Origin: Batkoa obscura
Taxonomy: Eukaryota; Entomophthoromycota; Entomophthoromycetes; Entomophthorales; Batkoaceae
Length of the DNA: 44,177 nucleotides
Reading direction: 5' to 3'
Assembly (NCBI GenBank): GCA_030770535.1
Contig: JASVEC010000134.1
Coordinates: 1 to 44,177 of the forward strand
The translations under genes and the position numbers were made by a program. The notes under the pieces are model-generated. The model was not told the origin of the DNA, did not search any database, and worked only from the letters and a program-made list of their open reading frames with translations. Shown piece by piece: positions 10,527-21,407 of this stretch. The first letter of the stretch is position 1, and each line of letters starts with the position of its first letter.

Positions 10527-11932
10527 TGTTATAAAATAAAATAAAATAAAAGAATTCTATTTTAAGCTGTAAATATAGAGTTATGATATATTTTAAATTG
10601 TTAATTAGAATAACTGTTTTAGAATAGCATAGACTCTTCTTAAATAGCAATCTAGCTTATTAAAGTGTTAATGCTAATTTTAGATAGGTCCGTTCCTGCT
10701 AGGAGATTTCATGCAAACGAAAAATCAATAGAAGTGGTTACCAAATTGTTGTCGGGAAACGTATCAATATTTTTTTTAGCTGTGGTCAGTATAAATTTTT
10801 ACTATATGCCTTAATTTTAACTAGCCGAATTATCTTTGACAAGACAATAACTTTAATTTGGTTAGTTGGGTCTCTTTTGGCATGGCTCAAGTTGGAATTT
10901 AAAAAACATAAAAATTGCTCGCTTGTGTTAAGTTTAAAAGTTTTGATCTTGGGTATAAACTAACTTATAAAGGATGCAGCTTTTAACTACAGCTGTGGCA
11001 ATTATTTTGCGACTTTTTAATATTGATTTTTAAAACTAATTATTTAAGTAATTTTTTTAATTCCTGATCCTTATACTTTATCTGAATCTAACATAATTTT
11101 ATTTTTTAAATGAGGGGCTAACTAGGCCTTAAAGAACTACAGCAGCTGTAAATTAGCTTGATATAAGTTTCATGGAAAGTCAATAGACCCATGGAGAAGA
11201 CTAGGGATCAGACAATGGTGATGCTTCAAACTTAGAATAAACTATCTTATCAACATAGTCAAGTGAAGGAATGGAACTTAGTTAATCTCAAAAAAGATAT
11301 TAATATGGATCCACAGTTGTAATACTATGTTTTAAGAAGTAAATCTACGAATATGGGCGAGAAATAGATCTTAGGAATGTAAACGTTTAACTTGGATGGG
11401 TTTGAGTTGGACAATTATGTCTAGAGAAGTAGGTGCTGTATAGATAGACATTTATGATATAACTGAGAGTTTAAGGCTCATCTCTTTAAACAGTGAGAAA
11501 GTGATAAATGAATGGACGGGTAGAACCGAAGGGGTAAGAAGTCCAGAGAAAGGAATTAATAATTTAAAGCTTATGGCTTTACAGTATCAGATGGATAAAT
11601 AAAATTGCTTCATTTAAAGAAATAGTGGTATTAATACTAAAAAGTTAGTAAGACGAATTTAATAATAATGACATTAAATCAAATGATAAAAAAGTAAAAA
11701 ATAAAGAATGGCACTGATACTTTATTAACAAGTATAATTTAGCTATTCAAATAGAAAACGCTTATAATAAAATGTTTCAATTAAACAAAAAGGTGTTATC
11801 TATACAGTATTACAATACTTTGATATATTTCCGCTATCTATTTCTTTGGATTTGTACTTTGGAACGTTCACCAATCTCATTATAGATATTTGGTTATGGG
11901 GATGAAGCTAATTTATCAACACTTTATCTATA
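10527..11932. other. Intergenic region upstream of receptor B
   Basis: No gene is supported. Several short CAGCTG-like motifs occur near 10.97-11.15 kb without clear arrangement. Confidence 0.5.
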
Positions 11933-12031
11933 TGGGGATGTATTTTTTCGGTTAAGAGTTTTGCTAACAATCTTTCCACTCAAATAACGCTTAAAAATGG
12001 AAAAAGTAATGAAGACAAAAAAACATCCCCA
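11933..12031 (+). mobile_element. GGGGATGT-family MITE, copy 4
   Basis: Complete: TGGGGATGT at the left and ACATCCCCA at the right. TA is present on both sides, and the right TA is shared with copy 5. Confidence 0.92.
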
Positions 12032-12033
12032 TA

Positions 12034-12134
12034 TGGAGATGTATTTTTGTGTTTAAGAATTTTGCTAACAAATTTTCCGCTTAAATAGTGCTTAAAAAAT
12101 GGAAAAAATAATGAAGTCAAAAAAAACATTTCCA
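12034..12134 (+). mobile_element. GGGGATGT-family MITE, copy 5
   Basis: Head-to-tail with copy 4, separated only by one TA; TA also follows at the right. This looks like insertion at the TA flank of the earlier copy. Confidence 0.9.
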
Positions 12135-12349
12135 TATGTAGAATAACACATTACATGTATCAACAATGTCTAGTGGAAGACCAAAAAGTTATAATTCAAT
12201 GCTTTTATCATCAAAGCTCTCTCTAATTAGTCCCCGAATCTCATTTGGAAAGTTGTTTTTGTTCAATGAGCCTCTTACGCTTCGTGGGATCTAGACTTTT
12301 TGAAAGAGAAGTAAACAGAAGCAAAAACTTATTTTCATAAATAACAAAA

Positions 12350-13492
12350 ACTTTGTTTTAATTAAGACATTTTAAAAACATTTTTGAATATATCGGTTAA
12401 TTAATAATACAAAAAATGAAGAGATGAGCCTCGAATATAATAAAAGGAGTAATACATAATAGGTTTCATCTCCTTCAAACTTATCAAAGCTATTGTTAAA
12501 TCTAGTATTAAACATATCAGGTAACTTATCAACATGAGGCTTACTTTTATGAGTAACTTACTTTTTTCAATCTTAATTGAATAACTGTTGGTGATTGAGA
12601 TTCATTTGAATTTAGTGAAAGTATAGTTTCTCAATTCTGGTCTATTATTGTTGAACGGTTTATTTCTCTATTAGTTGTGAAATCATAATGCTCATTGTTT
12701 TTATTGTTATAAACAAACTGATGATTAGAGTCAAATTTAAATTTATAACAATAATATTAAGAACAATTGAAGGATTCAATATTGGGAGTGTTTTTTTTGG
12801 CTTCATTACTTTTTCCATCTTTTAAGCATTATTTGAGTGGAAAAATTGTTAGCAAAATTCTTAAACACAAAAATACATCCCCATATTCTAAAGTAAGAAA
12901 GAACAATATTTGAATGACAAAAATGAATAGTAGGTAACCATATGAATATATCAAACGGAATAATAGAATAATAAATTATAAGATGAAACTTATTTTTGTT
13001 TCTAATATTATAATTTGTTATGCAATAAAAATTGCTTTCATACCATATATATGAGTTATAGTAAACCTATAAACTAGACAGCGTTAGCAATGATATTATA
13101 AATAATGTTATTGATAGGTGTTATCGCATTATTCTTACTTGTTTACATAGGCGAATTTTGATGTAGTTTAAAATACTCAATAAAGAAACCCATTCGATGG
13201 AGGTAGTAGTGGAGGTAGAGGTCAGAACAAAGTTTAAAGTGCAGTATCAGGTTAGATTAGCTAATCATAACTCTTTATCAATTATAACTGTCCTATAATC
13301 GGCTATTGTTAAACGTAAAATAGTTGTTAGATAGTAAATAATATCATTAACAACTATCATTGTTATTATTGTTAACTCTAAATTGTTTTTTATTATTATT
13401 TTGGTTAAGATAATACTGATTATCAATATATTTATTGATAATGATATCATTGATATAGTTAGATAGATGATACATTCAATACTCATCGACAT
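12350..13492 (-). pseudogene. Seven-helix receptor pseudogene C, with MITE inserted
   Basis: The 5' part reads MSMSIECIIYLTISMISL and continues through TM1 and TM2 to KEL (13265-13492), giving the segment missing from pseudogene A. Downstream (13264 to about 12350) receptor-like stretches for TM3-TM7 remain: SIEWVSLLSILNYIKI, YYNSYIWYESNFYC, then a C-terminal INRYIQKCF-like end. They are interrupted by several stops and frame changes. A MITE at 12782-12883 sits just after TM5, where the intact receptors read FKIMDPSI-like sequence. It appears longer dead than pseudogene A. The C-terminal limit is approximate. Confidence 0.85.
12782..12883 (-). mobile_element. GGGGATGT-family MITE, copy 6 (inside receptor pseudogene C)
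   Basis: Flanked by TA at 12780-12781 and 12884-12885. Removing the element and one TA restores ATTCAATATTCTAAAG, matching the corresponding site of receptor B (TTCATTATTCTAAAG). Confidence 0.93.
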
Positions 13493-14447
13493 TACAAAGT
13501 TAAAACCAAAAGTACTTTATTTTTTCATTTATAAATGTTCTGGTTAGTTATACCATTTTAAATTATAATTTAAAAATATCTTTTTAAATAGTTATAAGTT
13601 TAAATTAAATTAAACCAAATTAAATTAGTATGAAAAGACAACTTATGGGGATGTATTTTTGTGTTTAAGAATTTTACCAACAAAATTTCCGCTTAAATGG
13701 CGCTTAGAAAATGGAAAAAATAATGAAGTCAAAAAAAACACTCTCTTATATTAGAAATATCGCTAAAAATATTAGCATTGTTTCATACTTTTAAAAGACA
13801 TAAATAGATTTTAAATATTTATTAACAGATAATAATAGATAACAATAATAATAATAATAATAATAATAAACTATAAATGTAAAGAATAACAAAGGTTAAG
13901 AAAGGGTGTATAATCTGGCACCTGTATCACTTGTCATTGATCAGCTACGGCTGAGACAAATCCATTTTTACTCAGAACTTTGATCCAATAAAAAGTGAAA
14001 ATGTAAATAAACTAGCTTTATACATTATAAAAGAAGCAAGAGAGCTTGTTTAACTATAGCTATACTATAAATGAAATGAGCTTAGACGAAGACTCATGAT
14101 ACCATAAAAGTATCGATCAGGATATGGTTTAAAAACAAGTTGATAAACTGGATAGTAAGAATGCTACTTTAAAGAATGGTGGTGAAGTTAATCAAGGATA
14201 GTTGCCAAAAATAATATTTTTTTGAGATAAAGTAGAATATTATAACTATCATAATATATAACAATAGCTAAAAATGTAGTAACAATAAAGAAACAAGAAT
14301 AAATGACTAAAAAATGAAGTAATAAAATATAACTTTATGACTTTGAGACAATGAGTAAATACGAGAGGTGACAATATTTAAATGAAATAACCATATTAAT
14401 AATAAAACTAGCGAAATGAAAAATATCTTGATGTTGTTAATAATGAA
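13314..14447. repeat. Near-identical duplicated tract, copy 2
   Basis: The partner of 7918-8870. It is longer by the TM1-TM2 coding segment that pseudogene A has lost and by the MITE at 13646-13746. Similarity stops near 14447, where this copy continues AAGGGTTATAAA. Confidence 0.9.
13646..13746 (+). mobile_element. GGGGATGT-family MITE, copy 7 (with empty site in the paralogous tract)
   Basis: Left flank CAACTTA, right flank TATATTAGA. The paralogous tract at 8165-8185 reads CAACTTATATTAGA without the element. This shows directly a TA target duplicated on insertion. The right terminus is diverged, but the length and core match the family. Confidence 0.95.
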
Positions 14448-14603
14448 GGGTTATAAAAAAAATAATAACATTAGAATGGTTTTTTTAAAGAACAAATATA
14501 CTATAAAAAACCTCAGTTAAGTAAGCAAAAAGGAAAAATAGCTTTTCAAAATGAGGATGGTTATAGTCTTAAGTAAAGAGTCCTTTTTATAAGTAATAGA
14601 TAT

Positions 14604-15659
14604 TTAGTTAAATTTGAAAATTTTTAAAAAAGACTTTTGAATTGATTGATGGATCAATAATATAAAACACGAAGAAGTGAGCCCTATACATATAATAAGA
14701 CAATTAGAATAAAAAGTATGATATATGACAATATTCTTTCGAGTTAAACTTAATAGCACTATTGTTAAGTCTGGTAGTAAACATGAAATATAACTTAATA
14801 TTATGACGCTTATTTTTGAAATTAATGCAATTTTTCTCAACCTTAACTGATTGTCAGGTAGTAACTGAGTTTCGCTTGAGTTTAAGGGGAGTATAATCTC
14901 TTGCTTTTGTTGTTGTGTCGTTGAGTTTATTGGTCCCCAATCGACCATAAAATCCTGTTTATTATTGCTATTGCGGTTATCAAATTGATGATTACTAAGG
15001 CTTGGGTTTAGGTTTGAGTTTGTAGCTATAATGTCACCAGTAATAGAAGGATCTATTATTTTAAAGTAAGCGAGGGTGATATTTAAATAACAGAAACTGA
15101 TGATAGGTAAGCAAAGTGACGTTCTTAATAAACTAATTGAAAAGAAAAAGACAAAATAAAACTTATTACTCTTTTCAATATTAATACTCGGTATGCAATA
15201 AAAATCTAATTCAGACCATGAATACGAATTATAATAACCATGCAAACTAGACAGTACAAACGATGATATAACGGATAATGCTATCAGTATATAAAATTTC
15301 ACTAATGTCACTCGCTTAAATAAGCAAATTTTAACATATCTTATAATACTCAATAAAGCAGCTAACTCAATAGAGGTAATAATACAAGTAGCTATCAGGG
15401 TGTAATTTAACGGGCAATACCAAGTTGGATTAGAAAGTAATAGGCCGTTATCGATTGTAACTAATCCATAATAAGCTAACAATATATGTGAAATGACTGT
15501 AATATAGAAAATAGTATCATTGACAACTATCATTAACATTATCATTAGCTCTGAATTGTTTTTTATAGTTAGTTTAGTTAACATTATACCAACCAATAAC
15601 AGGTTTATAAGTAGTGAAATTGTCGATATTACTAAATAGACCGTGTGTTGTATGTTCAT
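14604..15659 (-). CDS. Rhodopsin-like (class A) seven-helix receptor D
   Basis: An intact 351-residue paralogue of receptor B. Seven hydrophobic segments lie at about 5-28, 38-62, 85-110, 122-140, 168-195, 278-306 and 311-336. Shared features are D48 in TM2 (VVNDTIF), C82 and C155, the block SIELAALLSIIRY with R107, and WxELDFYC in loop 2. It also has an Asn/Gln-rich third loop (about 205-270) and a TM7 end LLIHQSIQKSFLK. NPxxY is absent. B and D share the TM blocks closely but differ in loop 3 and at the surface, consistent with paralogues that may see different ligands. It is the most 5' member of the array, with no further member upstream. Function beyond being a receptor cannot be read from the sequence. 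Confidence 0.85.
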   Translation of the reverse strand: MNIQHTVYLVISTISLLINLLLVGIMLTKLTIKNNSELMIMLMIVVNDTIFYITVISHILLAYYGLVTIDNGLLLSNPTWYCPLNYTLIATCIITSIELAALLSIIRYVKICLFKRVTLVKFYILIALSVISSFVLSSLHGYYNSYSWSELDFYCIPSINIEKSNKFYFVFFFSISLLRTSLCLPIISFCYLNITLAYFKIIDPSITGDIIATNSNLNPSLSNHQFDNRNSNNKQDFMVDWGPINSTTQQQKQEIILPLNSSETQLLPDNQLRLRKIALISKISVIILSYISCLLPDLTIVLLSLTRKNIVIYHTFYSNCLIICIGLTSSCFILLIHQSIQKSFLKIFKFN

Positions 15660-16090
15660 TATTATTTAACTAAAAATAGTCGACTATTTTTCTATTTTAT
15701 TTATATTTGTATTACTCATTTGTATTTATTGTTTCGGTTAGTTTGCACCCAAGGTTCAACTTTTTTCCGGTTTTGATTTATTGGAAAAATACAATGTTTA
15801 ACTAAGAGTACTAAAATTCTCGTGTACAGTGCTCGATAAAGCGAGTAAATGCCTACTATTTTTAAGTCTTTTTTTATAATATTCTAACAATATATAAAGT
15901 AAAAAAATCAAAATAACTATAGCTAATATTATTGATACATTGCTCTATTTTTTAATAATACATTAATTGAATTTGAATAACTTTAATTTATAAAACTAGC
16001 TGCTGCATTTACTCAGTTTGTCTAAAGCTAAAAGTAAGGTCTGTTTTTTATGAAATTTGCAAAAGTAAATCTATCTTAATAAAGACAAGA
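15660..16090. other. Upstream region of receptor D
   Basis: A+T-rich with no coding frame. It presumably holds the promoter of receptor D, but I see no distinct motif. Confidence 0.4.
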
Positions 16091-16189
16091 TGGGGATATA
16101 TTTTTTTGTTTAATAATTTTACTAACAATCTTTCCATTTAAACAGCGCTTAAAAGATAGAAAAGTGATGAAATTAAAAAAACGCTCCCA
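16091..16189 (+). mobile_element. GGGGATGT-family MITE, copy 8
   Basis: The core ACAGCGCTTAAAAGATAGAAAA is recognisable although both ends are diverged. TA follows on the right; the left flank is GA. Confidence 0.85.
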
Positions 16190-18907
16190 TATATTCCAAA
16201 AAACATGACAGTCATAACCTTAATAGAGCAATAAAAATCCCATTATAATCATACAAAACAAACAGTAATTATCATTAAATAAAATAAGTTCCAATCAAAA
16301 AAAAGGCTGTTTTGGTTAGAAATCAGTTGAATTTGTTAGCCAATTTCGTTTTATACTATAAAATTATTTTTTTGCTAAAATATCCAAAAAATATCACAGG
16401 AACTAATAACCTTTTTATTTATTTTATTAAAAGACATAATATTTACAAAAAAAAGTTAATATTTCTTTATAAATTAGAATAAAAAATAAACTTTGGGTTG
16501 GAACTGACTCATTTCTCTAATTTAAATCAAGTAATACAAATACATTCAAATGTAGCAACTTATATATTAAAAAATCTCAGACCAAGTGTCAATTAAAGTA
16601 AACCATTGGAAACTATTCTAAAGATCACATTGTCATTGTCGTCATTGTTTAATTACTTTGCTATCTCAAAATTTAAAATATAGCTAAAGAGCTGATAAGA
16701 AATCTAAACATAGGAGATTGAAATTTTTTGTAGTTAATCTATGCTTCAAATCATTCTCTCATCTCCTTCTTTTTCATCCTTAATTTACTGTCACAAGTAC
16801 ATATTTAAAGAATCTTGTTATTGCATTATAAAGAAAATATGACTTTATTAAAAAACTAGTCATATATCGACCTGCTATAGCCATTCCCAGTCATCAGAAG
16901 ACTTTATCCATGAATACCTCCTTAAAAGCTAAATAAATTTCCTTAACCAGGCTATATTCCATCCTTATCTATAAACCTCTTGCCATTTTGTTATCTTTTT
17001 CCCATGAATAAAACATTTAGGAGCTTATCACTTCTACTGTGGATTTCAAATAAAATCATACATTAGATTTATAGTTGTGCTATTTTTGGAGCATTCATTC
17101 TCCCTGTAAACCATCGATTTTTAAAAAATGTAAATTATCCAATTAAATTTCTATCACAAAGTAAAGAATTGATTATCATGAAAGTATCAATTTTTTTGAC
17201 TCAAACTTGATTTTAAAATGAAATTTTCAATAATTTACGGTTTTTACTGACTTTCTCTTGCATAAATGAAATTCGGAGAATATAACTCACTATAAAATTA
17301 AATAACACTTACTACTTTTATAAATAATATAAATAATATAATATATATGTATTAAAAACTTTGTCTTATATTAATATTATATTAAAAATTATTATTTATC
17401 CCTTTAAACCATAACAATAACTGAATAGAGTTATATTAGTATTTTATTCCATATAATAAAGGTTCAAGTAGATTCGATCATTTCAATCTTAAAAATAAAT
17501 ATTTTCAAGTCATGCAATAACCATATTCTGATCTTTAATTTATTTTTATATTCTTCGCTTTTATTCAATTTAATAAGTAACAGCTACTTTTTTAAATAGC
17601 TTTATCCGTCCATTTTTCCTACAATAAAATAATGTGTGACTTTGTTTTTTCAAATCCACTTCTTTAACCCGATGATCTTATAATGAGTTGTCCTTTGTTA
17701 GGATACAAGTTCATAAGGTTAATTATTCAATCAACTGAGCTGTATTCTTCTATTTGAACTTATGAATAACAGGTTTGGAGCTAACATTTGATACATAATA
17801 ATATCAGCTATTTGTGATATATTAAGTATATAAAAATTAATACTTTTTTATAAAAATAACTATAAACGTAAAATATATGAATGTCTTGTATACAGATACA
17901 ATAATAGCCTAGTAGTAAATTAAAGTTAGTAAATATTTGATTATAGCTTAAATGTTGTGTATTATAGACGCTTTTAACCAACTTTAGATCAGGTGAAATA
18001 AATTAAAATTAGAAATATTTTCTCATGCCTTTTAAAATTAACCCTTAATAGAATAAAGAACCCTTACTTTTGAAACAAACTTATTAAAATATAACTTATT
18101 GCATTATTACAAAAATTAAAACATAAAAAATATATTATATTAAAGTATCATAAAGCTACTTGTCTAGATTTTATTATATTTTTACTTCAGCCTTCTTACC
18201 CCACATTCAATAAAGTATATTAGGAATAATGAAATCAAATTACCTTTGTTTCATGAATAGTTTGATATGATTCTATTCACAAATTTTTTGAATTTAAAGC
18301 CACAGTGCAGAACATCAAAAAGTGTAAAAATACAATTTATTGAGTTTTGCTTGACATTTCCTATAATAAGCAATATGCCCCTTAATACAAAAATGAATGT
18401 TTTGTTCCCACTCGGCTGTCAATCACTTATTTTATATTATAGTTTGAAAGCTTTTGACCCCTAAATCTACTACATATCATTCGATGTTCATGCTCCAACT
18501 TAAAAAAATTCTAAAATTATGAGACCTGAGAGAATAAATTCTATCAGTTGATTGGCCAAGTTTTTGAAACCTATTCCAAAAAGGGATAAGCTTAACCCAA
18601 GTTCTTTTTTTTTAAATAAAAAAATAATTCTATTTTTAAGCAAATCAATTTATTTACCAAATTAGGGAAAATTCACCTATTCCAAGCTCGCTACCTCCCG
18701 GTAAATTATCCACACAATATAAATCTTGCTTCAAAGTATAAATACAACAAGTAATGAACTTCAATAATCAATTTTTTATAAAATTGCAACAATTTTGATT
18801 TTTCTTACTTTTCTATAAAGTCTTAAATTAACTTTCCTTCCTATCACTTATCTTTTAAACCTCAACAATTTATTTATACTTTTTAAAAAGGTAAACATTT
18901 AATTAAT
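16190..18907. other. Gene-free region upstream of the hexose transporter
   Basis: No protein frame with recognisable features on either strand; a 65-codon frame at 18267-18464 has no supporting feature. Near the 3' end, TATAAATA at 18737-18744, about 165 nt before the transporter start, could be its TATA box. The short G+C-richer stretch CTCGCTACCTCCCGG around 18686-18700 is a candidate upstream control element. Confidence 0.45.
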
Positions 18908-20425
18908 ATGTCAAAGGGTTATATGTATGGCGTAGCTGCTTTTGCAGCTATTGGGGGTTTGTTATTCGGTTATGATATTGGTGTCATTTCCGGTGTATTT
19001 GAAGTTGATGATTTTATTGCTCAATTCACGGACCGTGCAGCGTTTGAAGCAGGGGCTATTATCGATGTACCTGGATGGAAAAAGGGTTTAATTACATCCA
19101 TGTTAACCTTAGGTTGTTTCATTGGTTCTTTATTTTCTGGTTGGTTTGCTGATCGTTTTGGTCGTAAGTATAGTATCTTACTTGCTTCAGTTATCTTTTG
19201 TTTGGGTGCTGCTTTACAAACTGCTGCTTATGATTTAGGCTTAATGATTCCAGGTCGTTTAATTGCTGGTTTATCTATCGGTATTCTTTCTATGGTTGTT
19301 CCACTTTATCAGTCTGAAATTTCTGATCCAACTGTACGTGGTCGTTTAATTTCTTTCCAACAATGGGCTATTACCATTGGTATCGCTGTTTCTTTTTGGA
19401 TCAACTATGGGTGTAAGATTTCTTTAACTGGGCCTATTGCTTGGCGTTTACCCCTTGGTCTTCAAATTGTACCTGCTTTCCTTTTAGGTGTTGGTTCAAT
19501 CTTTGCTCCATTCTCTCCACGTTGGTTAATCGATCATTCACGTGAAGCTGAAGGTCTTAAAGTACTAGCTAAGTTACGTTCTGGTGGTGATGAGTCTAAT
19601 CCAGCTGTTATTGAAGAATATAATGAAATCAAAGCTCAAGCTGATATAGATAGAGCACAACAAGCCAGATCTTACCTAGAACTATTACGTGGTAATATTC
19701 GTCGTCGTACTTTACTTGGTGTATTTATTCAAGCCTTCCAACAACTTACTGGTATTAATTCTGTCATGTACTATGCCCCAGCTATCTTCCAACAAGCTGG
19801 TTTCGATAGAACTGGTGGTTTGTTAGCTACTGCTATCAATGGTATTGTTAATATGTTATCTACCATCCCTGCTATTTTATTTGTTGATAAATGGGGTCGC
19901 CGTAAGACATTGATGTACGGTGCTGTTGTTATGGGTATTGGCATGACTATTGCTGGTGCTATGATTGCTGGTTTTGGTACTAATGTATTTGACGAAAAAA
20001 CTGGGACATATAGAGTAGACATGGGCAACAACATTGGAGCTTCTTATACTGTTATTGTCTTTATTTATATATTTGTTGCTGGTTTTGCTTTTAGTTGGGG
20101 ACCAATTGCTTGGATTTATCCAGCCGAAATCTTCCCAATGCGTGTACGTTCCAAGGGAACTTCCATTACTACTGCTTCTAATTGGTTATTCAATTATATT
20201 GTTGGTTTAGTATCTCCAATCCTTATGGAAAGTATTACTTGGGGATTATATATTATCTTTGCTGCTTTCTGTGTTATTATGGCCGTTTCCATTTACTGGT
20301 GGTACCCAGAAACTAAAGGTCTCTCTCTTGAGGATATGGATGTCATCTTCGCTGATGGTGTCAACCCACGTAACCCTCAAATTGAAACCAAAAACACTAC
20401 CGCTGATGATGCTTTTAAGTCATAA
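18908..20425 (+). CDS. Hexose transporter, sugar-porter family (MFS)
   Basis: An intronless 505-residue major-facilitator sugar porter with twelve expected membrane helices. Family signatures appear in order: GGLLFGYDIGVISG (16-29), ADRFGRK (81-87), PGRLIAG (115-121), PLYQSE (132-137), SPRWLI (203-208), QQLTGINSVMYYAP (278-291), DKWGRRKTL (327-335), FSWGPIAWIYPAEIFP (395-410) and PETKGLSLEDMD (467-478). The QQLTGIN and WGP segments line the sugar site in characterised relatives. The length matches fungal glucose and hexose transporters; there is no long C-terminal tail like the yeast glucose sensors. It acts in the plasma membrane, most likely as a hexose-proton symporter or facilitator. Codons are richer in C-ending and GGT/CGT choices than the neighbours, typical of a highly expressed gene. 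Confidence 0.95.
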   Translation: MSKGYMYGVAAFAAIGGLLFGYDIGVISGVFEVDDFIAQFTDRAAFEAGAIIDVPGWKKGLITSMLTLGCFIGSLFSGWFADRFGRKYSILLASVIFCLGAALQTAAYDLGLMIPGRLIAGLSIGILSMVVPLYQSEISDPTVRGRLISFQQWAITIGIAVSFWINYGCKISLTGPIAWRLPLGLQIVPAFLLGVGSIFAPFSPRWLIDHSREAEGLKVLAKLRSGGDESNPAVIEEYNEIKAQADIDRAQQARSYLELLRGNIRRRTLLGVFIQAFQQLTGINSVMYYAPAIFQQAGFDRTGGLLATAINGIVNMLSTIPAILFVDKWGRRKTLMYGAVVMGIGMTIAGAMIAGFGTNVFDEKTGTYRVDMGNNIGASYTVIVFIYIFVAGFAFSWGPIAWIYPAEIFPMRVRSKGTSITTASNWLFNYIVGLVSPILMESITWGLYIIFAAFCVIMAVSIYWWYPETKGLSLEDMDVIFADGVNPRNPQIETKNTTADDAFKS

Positions 20426-21407
20426 ATTATTTCACTAACTAGTTTTAATATAATAAAATTTTGAATTTTCATTGATCTTTTTTTGTTAACATTGTATGTA
20501 AATTGTATATTATTAGTAGTATTCTAATATATTATTAAATATATTTTATTCTAATAAACTACAAATAATACATTAAATTTATTTATGAAAATAATAAATA
20601 TATTTTTAAAACTATTCAAATTAAAATTTGCATCAGCTGAAGAATAAAAACAAGAAATATTAAATAATCAAATAAATAAAGTAATACGATGTGGTTAGAA
20701 TTTCAGTTGCTATATTTAATATTTTGAATATAAAACTTGCTTATTATTATTATCGATCTTAAATCTTATTTATTTCTATTCCACTTATTTTATTCTGAAA
20801 AAGTACTGGGTACTTGATTGTTTACTGAAGTATTTGGAATTTTGACTATTGTTATTTTCCAGCAATCCATGTTACAATTCTTTTTCGAAAAAATTAACTG
20901 CTCATTTAAGAGAGAAACTTGGATTAAAATCTGGCTATATTTGAACAGGCTTTAAAACTATTGACTATATAAAATAATACACTTATAAAAATTACCACTA
21001 GATAAGTTCCAAAAGAGTTGTAAAAGTTGCATTTAGCAAAAAATACCTACGTAAAAAAAGTGAGCATATAGCCAAAAAAATAAGTCAATTTTTATTGGAT
21101 ATTAGTACAAGTATATATGCTTAAACAATGGATCCATTTAGCGTTGTAGCATGATAACAAACTAAATTTATCATACTTTGAAATCAATCAGCTGCTTGTG
21201 TCCTCACAGTTTAAAACAATTTAACTCTTAATACTTCAATTTCAACCAATTTACTTTCCTTTCCTTTTCAAAAAACTTCACCCAAACTTCATTTTATTCA
21301 ACTTTTGATCCCAACTTGAATTTTCTCACACTTAAAAAACAAAAAATTCCAGTCATAAATCCAACACTTTTTAAAACAAATAGCTTCATTATTCCCATCA
21401 AAGGAAA
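20426..21407. other. Region between transporter and kinesin-tail gene
   Basis: Examined for a kinesin motor domain (P-loop GQTGTGKT, SSRSH, LAGSE) belonging to the next gene; none is seen. It contains copy 2 of the ~130-bp dispersed repeat. Confidence 0.6.
20900..21031 (+). repeat. Dispersed ~130-bp repeat, copy 2
   Basis: GCTCATTTAAGAGAGAAA, ATCTGGCT and AAAATTACCACTA occur in the same order and spacing class as at 3873-4001, with clear divergence between blocks. Confidence 0.6.

Noticed and set aside
18267-18464. Plus-strand 65-codon frame upstream of the hexose transporter
   Set aside because: No recognisable motif, no splice-linked exons and ordinary A+T-rich composition.
19771-20034. 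Minus-strand 87-codon frame inside the hexose transporter
   Set aside because: An antisense shadow of a strongly biased coding sequence.
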